A stretch of DNA of 8,870 bases from Acidimicrobiaceae bacterium. GTDB taxonomy: Bacteria; Actinomycetota; Acidimicrobiia; Acidimicrobiales; Ilumatobacteraceae. Positions 1 to 6,434 of the stretch are shown in pieces. Each line of letters begins with the position of its first letter. The stretch's first letter is position 1. Made by a program: the position numbers and the translations under genes. The DNA lies in NCBI GenBank assembly GCA_006515795.1, contig VFMC01000075.1, positions 1 to 8,870 of the forward strand. Reading direction: 5' to 3'. The notes under the pieces are model-generated. The model did no database searches. It saw nothing but the letters and a program-made list of their open reading frames with translations, and was not told where the DNA came from.

Positions 1-1169
1 TCGTGTCGCCGCTGGTGGTCCGGGCGCTCGTCGCGGGCGAGGCCGACCCGCACGTGTACGACGACAAGCTGGCGGTCATCACGCCGATGCTGCTCGTCTT
101 CGTACCTCAGATCGTCTTCTACGGCATCGGGATGGTGGCCACTGCAGCGCTGGCGGCGCGTCGCCGTTTCGCCGCCGCGGCGCTGGCGCCGGCGGTGAAC
201 AACCTCATCGTGATCGTCTGCTACCTGGCCTTCGCGGTCTCCCGCGACGGGTCGCCGGCGTCGCTCGACCTCGATGCGCTGCAGTTCACCGTGCTCGCCG
301 GTGGAACCACCTTGGCAGTCGTCGTCTTCACCGCGGTGCCAGGCATCGTGCTGTCGGCACAGGGCATCGCCTGGCGACCGCGTTGGCAGCCGTCGCATCC
401 GGCGATCTCGTCGCTACGGCACACGGTGGGGTGGGCGATGTTGTCGGTGGTCGGCACGTTGATGCCCACCGCCGCCGCCGTCGTGCTCGGGTACCCGGCC
501 GAGGGTGCCGTCGCCGTGTTCGCGATGGCGTTCGCGTTCTTCGTCCTGCCGCACGCACTGGTGGCGGTGCCGGTTGCGACGGCTTTGGCGCCGCGGGCCG
601 CCGAGGCCTGGCAGCGCGGTGACGTCGACGAGACCCGCCAACTGGTCGACCGGTCGGCACAGGTGGTGGTACCGCTGCTCATGTTCGCCGGCGTGGCGCT
701 GATGACGCTCGCCTGGCCGGTCGCTCGGGTCGCCGGGTCGTTGGGCCAAGCGGCGAGCCAGGGCTACACGCCCATCGCCCACGTTGCTCGTTTCGTCGTC
801 GGCCCTGGCCGGTGTTGCCGCGATGGTGATCGCGTCCGGCCTCGTCGCCGACGGGCAAAGATCGGTGGCTCTGGCATTGGGCTACTCGGTCACCCAGATC
901 GTGTCGGCGTCGCTGCTGACCGTTCGCGTCCGGTTCATGACCGGCGCACCGACCGTGTCGACCATTGGCAGGCTGTCGGTCGGCTCTGTGGCGGCGGCGG
1001 TCGTCTGCGCCGCGGTCATCGTGCCGGTTCAGTTGCAGTTCGGCACCAGCGCGTCGTCGTCGCTGATGGCGATCTTCGTGGCCGGCATTGCCGGCGCGCT
1101 GGTCTTCGCCGCGTCGGTCGCGCTGTTCATCGGTGTGACTCCGCGCACGCTGCTCAGGCACATCGGTAG
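1..1169 (+). CDS. murJ: MurJ/MviN-family lipid flippase, 5'-truncated by window edge and frame-broken
   Basis: MurJ proteins are polytopic inner-membrane flippases of the MOP superfamily that move lipid II (or related polyprenyl-linked glycans) across the membrane. The gene enters from outside the window, so its N-terminal part is not visible. Family features are seen up to about base 780: a VPQIVFYGIGMV helix followed by the ARRRFAAAALAPAVNNL loop, several hydrophobic helices, and the LVAVPVATALAPRAAEAW segment before a further helix. After about codon 258 this frame abruptly becomes Arg/Gly-rich and non-hydrophobic up to the TAG at 1167-1169, so that tail is not real MurJ sequence. The genuine C-terminus continues in another frame (next entry). 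The gene is upstream of, and apparently co-oriented with, the envelope genes that follow. It may be a pseudogene, a dispensable MurJ paralogue, or carry a sequencing/assembly error. Family assignment is firm; functional state is uncertain. Confidence 0.8.
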   Translation, partial: VSPLVVRALVAGEADPHVYDDKLAVITPMLLVFVPQIVFYGIGMVATAALAARRRFAAAALAPAVNNLIVIVCYLAFAVSRDGSPASLDLDALQFTVLAGGTTLAVVVFTAVPGIVLSAQGIAWRPRWQPSHPAISSLRHTVGWAMLSVVGTLMPTAAAVVLGYPAEGAVAVFAMAFAFFVLPHALVAVPVATALAPRAAEAWQRGDVDETRQLVDRSAQVVVPLLMFAGVALMTLAWPVARVAGSLGQAASQGYTPIAHVARFVVGPGRCCRDGDRVRPRRRRAKIGGSGIGLLGHPDRVGVAADRSRPVHDRRTDRVDHWQAVGRLCGGGGRLRRGHRAGSVAVRHQRVVVADGDLRGRHCRRAGLRRVGRAVHRCDSAHAAQAHR

Positions 1170-1176
1170 GGCTTGA
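778..1176 (+). pseudogene. Displaced C-terminal part of the MurJ-family gene (shifted frame)
   Basis: This frame, shifted relative to the upstream MurJ frame, encodes the hydrophobic C-terminal helices a MurJ protein should have: a helix around LAGVAAMVIASGL, then SVALALGYSVTQIVSASLL, which resembles the penultimate region of E. coli MurJ, and two more helices before a short basic tail ending at TGA 1174-1176. Its stop lies only 3 bases before the next gene's ATG, as expected for the true end of murJ in a tight cluster. The conserved segment between the two halves (a helix plus the aromatic-Ala-x-x-Asp-x-x-x-Pro motif) is in neither frame. The break is therefore probably more than a single-base error and may include a loss of roughly 30 codons. 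A TTG at 784 could start an independent fragment, but no convincing ribosome binding site precedes it. Confidence 0.65.
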
Positions 1177-1179
1177 TCG

Positions 1180-3204
1180 ATGCGCGTCTCCCGGGCGGGC
1201 GCCGGCGCGATCGCGTGCGCCGTCGGGATGGCGCTCGTGGTGGTGCTGGCCTTCGTCGGGTTCACGGGTCGATCGCGACCGTCATCGACCGCGCTCGGCC
1301 CGGTGGAGCGGGTGGTGATCATCAGCGTGCCTGGGCTTCGGTGGCAGGACGTTTCCGTGCTCGACACGCCGGGCCTCGACCGGTGGCTGCAGGCATCGGC
1401 GCTGTTGAGCGTCCGCGCCATCGGCCCCGAGACATCGCTGGTAGAGGGTTACCTCACGATGAACGCAGGAAACCGGGTCGATGCCGCGGCGCCGGATGGG
1501 GCGGCCGCGGGTGTCGCCTGGCTGGATCCGCTGGCCGATGTCGGCAAGGCGGCGTGTCTCCCGCAGGTCGTTGCCGCCGCGCGCACATCGGCCGACGCCG
1601 ACTTGAACGGCGCCAGGCCGGGCGTGCTCGGCGCGGCGCTGGCTGAGAGCGGGCACCGGACTGCGGTGTACGGCGCCGCCACGGGCATCGTCGGCCTCAT
1701 GGACGAGAACGGTTGCGTCGACGAGTTCGGCTCGATCGGTGAGGCTTCGTTGTCGGCAGCGGTCACGTTGCTCGAGTACGGGGGGCTCGAGCGCACGAGC
1801 GTGGCATCGGTGCGAACGGAACTGATCGCGGACATCGACGCAGCCGTGGCGGAGCTGGCGATCGGCGCCGACGCGGCGGTGCTCATCGTCGCCCCGGCCG
1901 CCGTCGACGATGGCGCCGAGGTGACCGTCGCCGGGTTGGGGGGTGCCGGCGAGGGGCCTGCCTCGGCGGGCCACACGCCATCACGGCTCGTTGCACCGAC
2001 GGTGTTGCACCTGCTCGGCGTCGACGTTCCCGACGAGATCAGCGGAACGCCGATGATGGTCGCCGACGGATCATCGACCGACCCGACGGCGCAGACCGCG
2101 ACGTTGGCCGATCTCGCCGACCGGGTGGCGTTCCGCGACCGAGCCGTCGGCCCGGTGAGCGTGGTGTTCGTCGTGTTGCTCGCGCTCTGTGGTGCTGCCG
2201 CGCTGATGGGTCGCCCAAGGCCGGCGCGAGGGCTTGCCCAGGTAGTGATCGCGCACCCAACGGTGACGTTCCTGTTCGGCCTCGCCGACTACCACCGCCT
2301 ACCCCTCGGGTTCTTCGTGTGCCTCACGCTGGTGGCGGCGATCGTGCTCGCTGTTGCCGGCGTGAGCGCTGCCTCACGCCTGGGTTCGTGGGGGCCGACG
2401 ACGCTGCTCGCCGCGGTGCTCTGGTTGACCTTGGTGATCGATGTCGCCACCGGCGGGACGTTGCAGATCAACACTCCGTTCGGCTACACCCCGACGGTCG
2501 CCGGACGCTTCCAGGGGTTCGGCAACCTCGCGTTCGGTCTCGTCGCCGCTGCCGCCATCTCCGTGTCGGTGGTCGGCGTGCTGCTCGGTGCGTCACGCCG
2601 CAGTTCGCTGTGCTGGGCCGGATGGGTCGGCACGACCACGATCATCGCCGTCGCGGCACCTGCGTTCGGCTCCGATGTGGGTGGCACGTTGGCGTTGATC
2701 CCGGCGTTCGGTCTGCTCGTGCTCTCGGTCGGTGGTGCGCCACTGACATGGCGGCGTGGCGTTGTTGCGATGGCCGCGGGAGCAGTCGCGGTCGGCGTGC
2801 TGGCCGTAGCCGATCTGGCGCGGGCCGAGGGATCGCGGACTCATCTCGGCCGCTTTCTCGACGAGTTGCTGCACGGTGACTTGCTCGACGGTGACGCGAT
2901 GCTCATCGTTCGCCGCAAGCTCCGTGGCAACATGGCCATCTTGACGTCGAGCTTCTGGTCGTTGATCCTCGTCGGAGTGATCGCGTTGGCGCTGGTGTGG
3001 TGCGTGCGCCATCGCGGCACCCTGGCCGCGAGCCTGGCTGGGCAGCCGGCAGTGAAGGCCTTCGTGATCGGGTGGTCCACGGCGGCCGCGCTCGGCTTCG
3101 CGTTGAACGACAGTGGGCTCGCCGTACCGGCGGTGATGCTAGGGGTGGCGATTCCCTGGCTCGTTGCCGTTCTCGTGCCGCTCACACCGCGAGCAGGGCG
3201 ATGA
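1180..3204 (+). CDS. Alkaline-phosphatase-like domain fused to a polytopic membrane domain, function unknown
   Basis: A 674-residue protein that I cannot assign to a characterised family. Residues about 8-28 form a signal anchor. Residues about 42-300 resemble the alkaline phosphatase/sulfatase fold: a strand VVIISVPGLRW (45-55), EGYLTMNAGNR (about 89-99), and a C-terminal GHTPSRLVAPTVLHLLGVDVP stretch (about 264-284) like the end of type I phosphodiesterase-like domains. The Asp expected after the first strand (usually SVDGL) is Pro51, so classical metal catalysis is doubtful. From about 326 to the end there are roughly eight to ten membrane helices with conserved-looking polar motifs: GRFQGFGN (442-449), GSDVGG (497-502), RRKLRGN (578-584) and LNDSGLAVP (642-650). 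The ATG lies 3 bases after the murJ-frame stop, and the end overlaps the next start by 4 bases (ATGA). Position between a flippase and a phospho-sugar transferase suggests work on an envelope glycolipid; this is inference. Confidence 0.75.
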   Translation: MRVSRAGAGAIACAVGMALVVVLAFVGFTGRSRPSSTALGPVERVVIISVPGLRWQDVSVLDTPGLDRWLQASALLSVRAIGPETSLVEGYLTMNAGNRVDAAAPDGAAAGVAWLDPLADVGKAACLPQVVAAARTSADADLNGARPGVLGAALAESGHRTAVYGAATGIVGLMDENGCVDEFGSIGEASLSAAVTLLEYGGLERTSVASVRTELIADIDAAVAELAIGADAAVLIVAPAAVDDGAEVTVAGLGGAGEGPASAGHTPSRLVAPTVLHLLGVDVPDEISGTPMMVADGSSTDPTAQTATLADLADRVAFRDRAVGPVSVVFVVLLALCGAAALMGRPRPARGLAQVVIAHPTVTFLFGLADYHRLPLGFFVCLTLVAAIVLAVAGVSAASRLGSWGPTTLLAAVLWLTLVIDVATGGTLQINTPFGYTPTVAGRFQGFGNLAFGLVAAAAISVSVVGVLLGASRRSSLCWAGWVGTTTIIAVAAPAFGSDVGGTLALIPAFGLLVLSVGGAPLTWRRGVVAMAAGAVAVGVLAVADLARAEGSRTHLGRFLDELLHGDLLDGDAMLIVRRKLRGNMAILTSSFWSLILVGVIALALVWCVRHRGTLAASLAGQPAVKAFVIGWSTAAALGFALNDSGLAVPAVMLGVAIPWLVAVLVPLTPRAGR

Positions 3205-4067
3205 TCGCCGTCGCCGCGTTCGTCGCCGGTGGCGCTGCCAGCTGGCTGCTGTGGCTCGGGATGCGCCGGCAATGGGAGGAGTCCGAAGTGCTGCGCCGGG
3301 CGAACTACCGCGGCCACCTCTTGCCGATCGCATCAGGGGTGTTCGTGGTGTTGGCCGTGCTCGGGGTGAGCGGCCTCTACTTCTGCTGGACCCGGTGGGG
3401 TGGCATCAGCCCGGCCGAGGCGAACCGGGGCGCGACGCTGCTCGCCGGCGGCACGCTGGGATTCGGCTTCATCGGACTGCTCGACGACCTCGTCGGCTCG
3501 GGCTCGCCAGGCTCGAGTTCGACGCGGGGGTTCGCCGGCCATCTCGGGGCGCTGCGGCACGGCAGGGTCACCACCGGGCTGGTGAAGCTGATCGGTGGTG
3601 GCGTGCTCGCGCTGGTGACAGCACCGTTCACCGACGGCACGGCAGATCTCGTCCGCGGCACGTTGCTGGTCGCGCTCACGGCCAACCTCGTCAATCTGTT
3701 CGACCGAGCGCCCGGTCGGGCGATCAAGGTCAGCTTGATCGGTGCGTTGGTCGTCGCCGTGGCCGGCGCGCCGGGCTGGTGGCTGACCGGACCGATGCTG
3801 GTGGTCGGCGCCGGCGCGGGCCTGCTCGTCGCCGATCTCCGCGAGCTGTGCATGCTCGGCGACACCGGCTCGAACGTCCTCGGCGCGGCCGTCGGGTTCG
3901 GCCTGGCGATCTCGCTCGATTCCACCGGACAATGGGTCGCCGTCGCCGTGGTCGCCACCGGCAACATCGCCAGCGAGCTCGTCAGCTTCTCGAAGGTGAT
4001 CGACCGGGTCGCCCCGTTGCGCTGGTTCGACCGCCTCGGAACGCTCGCCGAACGAGGCTCGGTGTGA
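3201..4067 (+). CDS. MraY/WecA-type (GT4) polyprenyl-phosphate sugar-1-phosphate transferase, divergent
   Basis: Members of this family transfer a sugar-1-phosphate from a UDP-sugar to undecaprenyl (or decaprenyl) phosphate at the inner face of the membrane. The 288-residue protein has the expected cytosolic-loop motifs: an N-terminal RRANYRGHLLPIASG loop, LDDLVG with the paired Asp95-Asp96, RGFAGHLGALRHGRVTTGLVK (109-129), NLVNLFDRAPGRA (162-174) and MLGDTGSN (218-225). Hydrophobic helices separate them. It is shorter than true MraY (about 360 residues) and lacks the His-rich loop of MraY/WecA. It ends instead in SFSKVIDRVAPLRWFDRLG (262-280). It is therefore a separate subgroup, and sugar and acceptor cannot be named. 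The ATG at 3201 overlaps the preceding TGA (ATGA), implying translational coupling with the phosphatase-like membrane protein. A longer GTG-started frame from 2997 lies wholly inside the upstream gene and was not used. Confidence 0.8.
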   Translation: MIAVAAFVAGGAASWLLWLGMRRQWEESEVLRRANYRGHLLPIASGVFVVLAVLGVSGLYFCWTRWGGISPAEANRGATLLAGGTLGFGFIGLLDDLVGSGSPGSSSTRGFAGHLGALRHGRVTTGLVKLIGGGVLALVTAPFTDGTADLVRGTLLVALTANLVNLFDRAPGRAIKVSLIGALVVAVAGAPGWWLTGPMLVVGAGAGLLVADLRELCMLGDTGSNVLGAAVGFGLAISLDSTGQWVAVAVVATGNIASELVSFSKVIDRVAPLRWFDRLGTLAERGSV

Positions 4068-4119
4068 CTTTCTTCGCCGGGCCTTGCGGTGGTCCGCGCG
4101 AACCGAGGGGGCGTCGCGT

Positions 4120-4125
4120 TACGAT
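4120..4125 (+). promoter_or_regulatory. Candidate -10 element (TACGAT) for the pyrG operon
   Basis: The 99-base gap between the transferase stop and pyrG is the largest on the + strand here and contains TACGAT, matching the TANNNT pattern of actinobacterial housekeeping promoters. A start about 7 bases downstream would give a leader of roughly 35 bases. No good -35 hexamer is visible at 16-19 bases upstream, so this is a weak assignment. Confidence 0.3.
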
Positions 4126-4153
4126 GTGCTCCCGTTGTCAGTTCGCCTGAGAC

Positions 4154-4158
4154 GGAGG
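4154..4158 (+). promoter_or_regulatory. Ribosome binding site GGAGG fixing the pyrG start
   Basis: GGAGG lies 8 bases before the ATG at 4167. It supports that start over an in-frame GTG at 4089, which would add 26 non-conserved residues to CTP synthase. Confidence 0.8.
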
Positions 4159-4166
4159 TTGGTTCG

Positions 4167-5819
4167 ATGCCGAAGCACATTTTTGTGACAGGAGGCGTTG
4201 CCAGCTCCCTCGGCAAGGGCCTCACCGGTTCGTCGCTCGGCCGGTTGTTGAAGCTCCGTGGGCTGCGCGTCACGATGCAGAAGCTCGATCCGTACATCAA
4301 CGTCGATCCGGGGACGATGAACCCGTTCGAGCACGGCGAGGTGTTCGTCACCGACGACGGCGGCGAGACCGACCTCGACCTCGGTCACTACGAACGGTTC
4401 ATCGACGAGAACCTCACCCGCGACTCCAACGCGACAACGGGTTCCATCTACCAGGCGGTGCTCGCTGCCGAGCGTCGTGGCGACTACCTCGGCAAGACCG
4501 TGCAGGTGATCCCGCACATCACCGACGAGATCAAGCGACGCATCCGGCGTCTCGCCACCGACGACGTCGATGTGGTGATCACCGAGGTCGGTGGCACCGT
4601 CGGCGACATCGAGATCTTGCCGTTCCTCGAAGCGATCCGCCAGTTCCGCAAGGAGGCCGGCCGCGACAACGTGTGCTACGTGCACGTCACCCTCGTTCCG
4701 TTCATCGGTCCGAGCGGCGAGCAGAAGACCAAGCCCACACAGCACTCCGTCACAGAGCTGCGCAGCCGCGGCATCCAACCCGACGTGATCGTCTGTCGAA
4801 GCGAGGAACCGCTCAGCGACAACCTGAAGCGCAAGATCTCGAACCTGTGCGACGTCGACGAGCGGGCCGTGGTGAACGCGGCCGACGCCCGCAACATCTA
4901 CGAGTTGCCGCTGATCCTTCACGACGAGGGCCTCGACACGACGGTGTGCGAGGTGCTGCGCATCGACGCGCCGATCGACCTCGCACCATGGCGCGAGGTT
5001 GTCGACAAGGTCGAGGCCGCCACGAGGCCGGTGAAGATCGGACTGATCGGCAAGTACGTCGATCTGCAAGACGCGTACCTGTCGGTGGTCGAGAGCCTGA
5101 AGCATGCCGGCTTCCACCATGGCGCCAAGGTGGAGATCGACTGGATCCAGGCCGAGGACGTGGAGGGCCTGCTCGCCGCCGGTCGCCTGGCAGATCTCGA
5201 TGGCATCGTGATCCCCGGCGGATTCGGCGAGCGCGGTTTCGAAGGCAAGATCGCCGCTGCCGGTTACGCGCGTGAACACGACATCCCCTGTCTAGGGCTG
5301 TGCCTCGGCCTGCAGGCGATGACCATCGAGTTCGCCCGCAACGTGATGGGGCTCGTCGGCGCCAACTCCACCGAGATGGATCCGGCCACCCCGCATCCGG
5401 TGATCGATCTCATGCACGACCAGCGCGACGTGATCGACAAGGGCGGCACGCAACGGCTCGGGGCCTTCTACGCCATCCTCGAGCCGGGCACACGTGTGCA
5501 CAATGCCTACGGCGAGCCTGTGGTCAGCGAGCGGCACCGGCACCGTTACGAGCTGAGCGCACAGCTGAAGCCGCGCCTGGAGGCAGCAGGGCTGCGCTGC
5601 AGCGGGTTGTCGCCCGACCGTCGCCTCGTCGAGTTCATCGAGCTCGACGACCATCCGTTCTGGGTGGCGACCCAGGCGCATCCCGAGTTCAAGAGCCGAC
5701 CCGACCGGCCCCACCCGCTGTTCCGCGAGCTCACCGCCGCGGCGCTGGCTCGACGCGAGTCGCGCACCCACGTGCTGCGCGTGGTCGACGACCACACGGC
5801 CTCCCCGTCGGTCGCATGA
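4167..5819 (+). CDS. pyrG: CTP synthase (glutamine hydrolysing)
   Basis: PyrG makes CTP from UTP, ATP and glutamine-derived ammonia, the last step of de novo cytidine nucleotide synthesis, in the cytosol. The 550-residue length is normal. The protein begins MPKHIFVTGGVASSLGKG, the ATP-binding loop of the synthase domain, followed by LDPYINVDPGTMNPFEHGEV and the VTDDGGETDLDLGHYERF segment. The conserved GPSGEQKTKPTQHS stretch follows. The C-terminal class I glutamine amidotransferase domain shows the oxyanion PGGFGERG, the nucleophile Cys379 in LGLCLGLQ, and the His505-x-Glu507 pair in AHPEF. The full catalytic set is present, so the enzyme should be active. A GGAGG 8 bases upstream defines the start, and the preceding gap may hold its promoter. 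The stop overlaps an ATG of an 8-codon frame leading into the NUDIX gene. The pyrG-NUDIX-xerD order is shared with mycobacteria. Confidence 0.98.
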   Translation: MPKHIFVTGGVASSLGKGLTGSSLGRLLKLRGLRVTMQKLDPYINVDPGTMNPFEHGEVFVTDDGGETDLDLGHYERFIDENLTRDSNATTGSIYQAVLAAERRGDYLGKTVQVIPHITDEIKRRIRRLATDDVDVVITEVGGTVGDIEILPFLEAIRQFRKEAGRDNVCYVHVTLVPFIGPSGEQKTKPTQHSVTELRSRGIQPDVIVCRSEEPLSDNLKRKISNLCDVDERAVVNAADARNIYELPLILHDEGLDTTVCEVLRIDAPIDLAPWREVVDKVEAATRPVKIGLIGKYVDLQDAYLSVVESLKHAGFHHGAKVEIDWIQAEDVEGLLAAGRLADLDGIVIPGGFGERGFEGKIAAAGYAREHDIPCLGLCLGLQAMTIEFARNVMGLVGANSTEMDPATPHPVIDLMHDQRDVIDKGGTQRLGAFYAILEPGTRVHNAYGEPVVSERHRHRYELSAQLKPRLEAAGLRCSGLSPDRRLVEFIELDDHPFWVATQAHPEFKSRPDRPHPLFRELTAAALARRESRTHVLRVVDDHTASPSVA

Positions 5820-5842
5820 CCCGACGCGGGGTGGGCGAGTGA
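5816..5842 (+). other. Eight-codon minicistron bridging pyrG stop and NUDIX start
   Basis: The ATG at 5816 overlaps the pyrG TGA (ATGA). Its frame reads eight codons (MTRRGVGE) and ends in a TGA at 5840-5842, which itself overlaps the GTG start of the NUDIX gene (GTGA at 5839). The geometry would let terminating ribosomes pass from pyrG to the NUDIX gene in two steps. It could equally be chance, since such overlaps arise easily in GC-rich DNA. Confidence 0.2.
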
Positions 5843-6420
5843 GTGGCTTCCGCCACCTCGACGACCGCGTCGTCCACCAGGGGCACGTGTGGCACGTGGC
5901 GGTGGCGCGCTTCGAGTCGCCGGACGCCGAGGTGTTCGAGCGCGACATCGTGCGTTCTCCCGGCGCCGTCGCCGCCCTTCCACTGCTGTTCGACGCCGAG
6001 GGCAACCCTTCGGTGGTGTTCGTCAGCCAGTACCGACCACCGTTCGATGATCAGGTGCTCGAGATCCCGGCCGGGATGCGCGACGTGGCCGACGAACCCA
6101 CCGCGGTCACAGCGGCGCGGGAGCTGGTGGAGGAGGTGGGGCTGCGGGCGGGACGGCTCGAGCCGCTGGTCGACTTCTATCCGTCAGCGGGGATGACCGA
6201 CTCGGTGCTCTCGCTGTACCTGGCGACCGATCTGGTCGCCGTCGAGCGCGACACCCATGGCCCCGAGGAGGCCCACTCGCAGGTGGTGCACCTGCCGTTG
6301 GACACGGCGATCGAGATGGTGCTCGCCGGCGAGATCCGCGATGCCAAGACGATCATCGGGCTGCTGCTCGTCGAACGGCAGCTCGCCAGAGCCGATCGAG
6401 TGGACCGACCCGCGCCGTGA
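5839..6420 (+). CDS. NUDIX hydrolase, ADP-ribose pyrophosphatase type
   Basis: NUDIX hydrolases cleave nucleoside diphosphates linked to another moiety. This subgroup typically splits ADP-ribose into AMP and ribose 5-phosphate. The 193-residue protein has VVFVSQYRPPFDDQVLEIPAG ahead of the NUDIX box at about 79-102. The box contains the catalytic R94-E95-L-x-E98-E99-x-G101 core. Its first Gly and Glu are one residue further apart than the textbook pattern, a spacing I associate with actinobacterial ADP-ribose pyrophosphatases. A PSAGMTDSVLSLYLA stretch follows, like the substrate loop of that group. The best start is GTG 5839, since no in-frame ATG lies between the pyrG end and the conserved region. 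It lies 19 bases after the pyrG stop, and its own stop overlaps the xerD GTG (GTGA). The likely role is nucleotide-sugar or ADP-ribose clean-up. Exact substrate is inferred from family resemblance. Confidence 0.9.
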   Translation: MSGFRHLDDRVVHQGHVWHVAVARFESPDAEVFERDIVRSPGAVAALPLLFDAEGNPSVVFVSQYRPPFDDQVLEIPAGMRDVADEPTAVTAARELVEEVGLRAGRLEPLVDFYPSAGMTDSVLSLYLATDLVAVERDTHGPEEAHSQVVHLPLDTAIEMVLAGEIRDAKTIIGLLLVERQLARADRVDRPAP

Positions 6421-6434
6421 ACACCGTGAACACC
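6417..6434 (+). repeat. Two tandem GTGAACACC copies giving three in-frame GTG starts
   Basis: GTGAACACC occurs twice back to back at the very start of xerD and is followed by another GTG at 6435. Each unit is three codons, so gain or loss of a copy would keep the frame and only change the N-terminus length. The first copy's GTGA is the overlap with the NUDIX stop. Confidence 0.8.

Noticed and set aside
3201..4067. Naming the transferase MraY
   Set aside because: It is too short and lacks the MraY His loop, and the neighbours are not the dcw cluster in which mraY normally lies.
4078..4096. Six-base hairpin (CGGGCC / GGTCCG) after the GT4 transferase stop, as a terminator
   Set aside because: The stem is short with a G-U pair and no following T run, so it is not convincing as an intrinsic terminator.
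3164..4150. A 328-codon Arg-rich + strand frame over the GT4 transferase
   Set aside because: The transferase frame carries all family motifs. This frame is mostly Arg/Gly/Ala from out-of-frame reading of GC-rich codons.
4119..5279. A 386-codon open frame on the - strand opposite pyrG
   Set aside because: It lies fully opposite an unmistakable, complete CTP synthase. Its translation is low in recognisable motifs and rich in Asp/Val/His/Leu, as expected of a GC-rich antisense shadow.
5300..5842. A 180-codon + strand frame inside the pyrG 3' end
   Set aside because: It is a shadow of the amidotransferase domain; only its last codons (the 8-codon relay) are of any interest.
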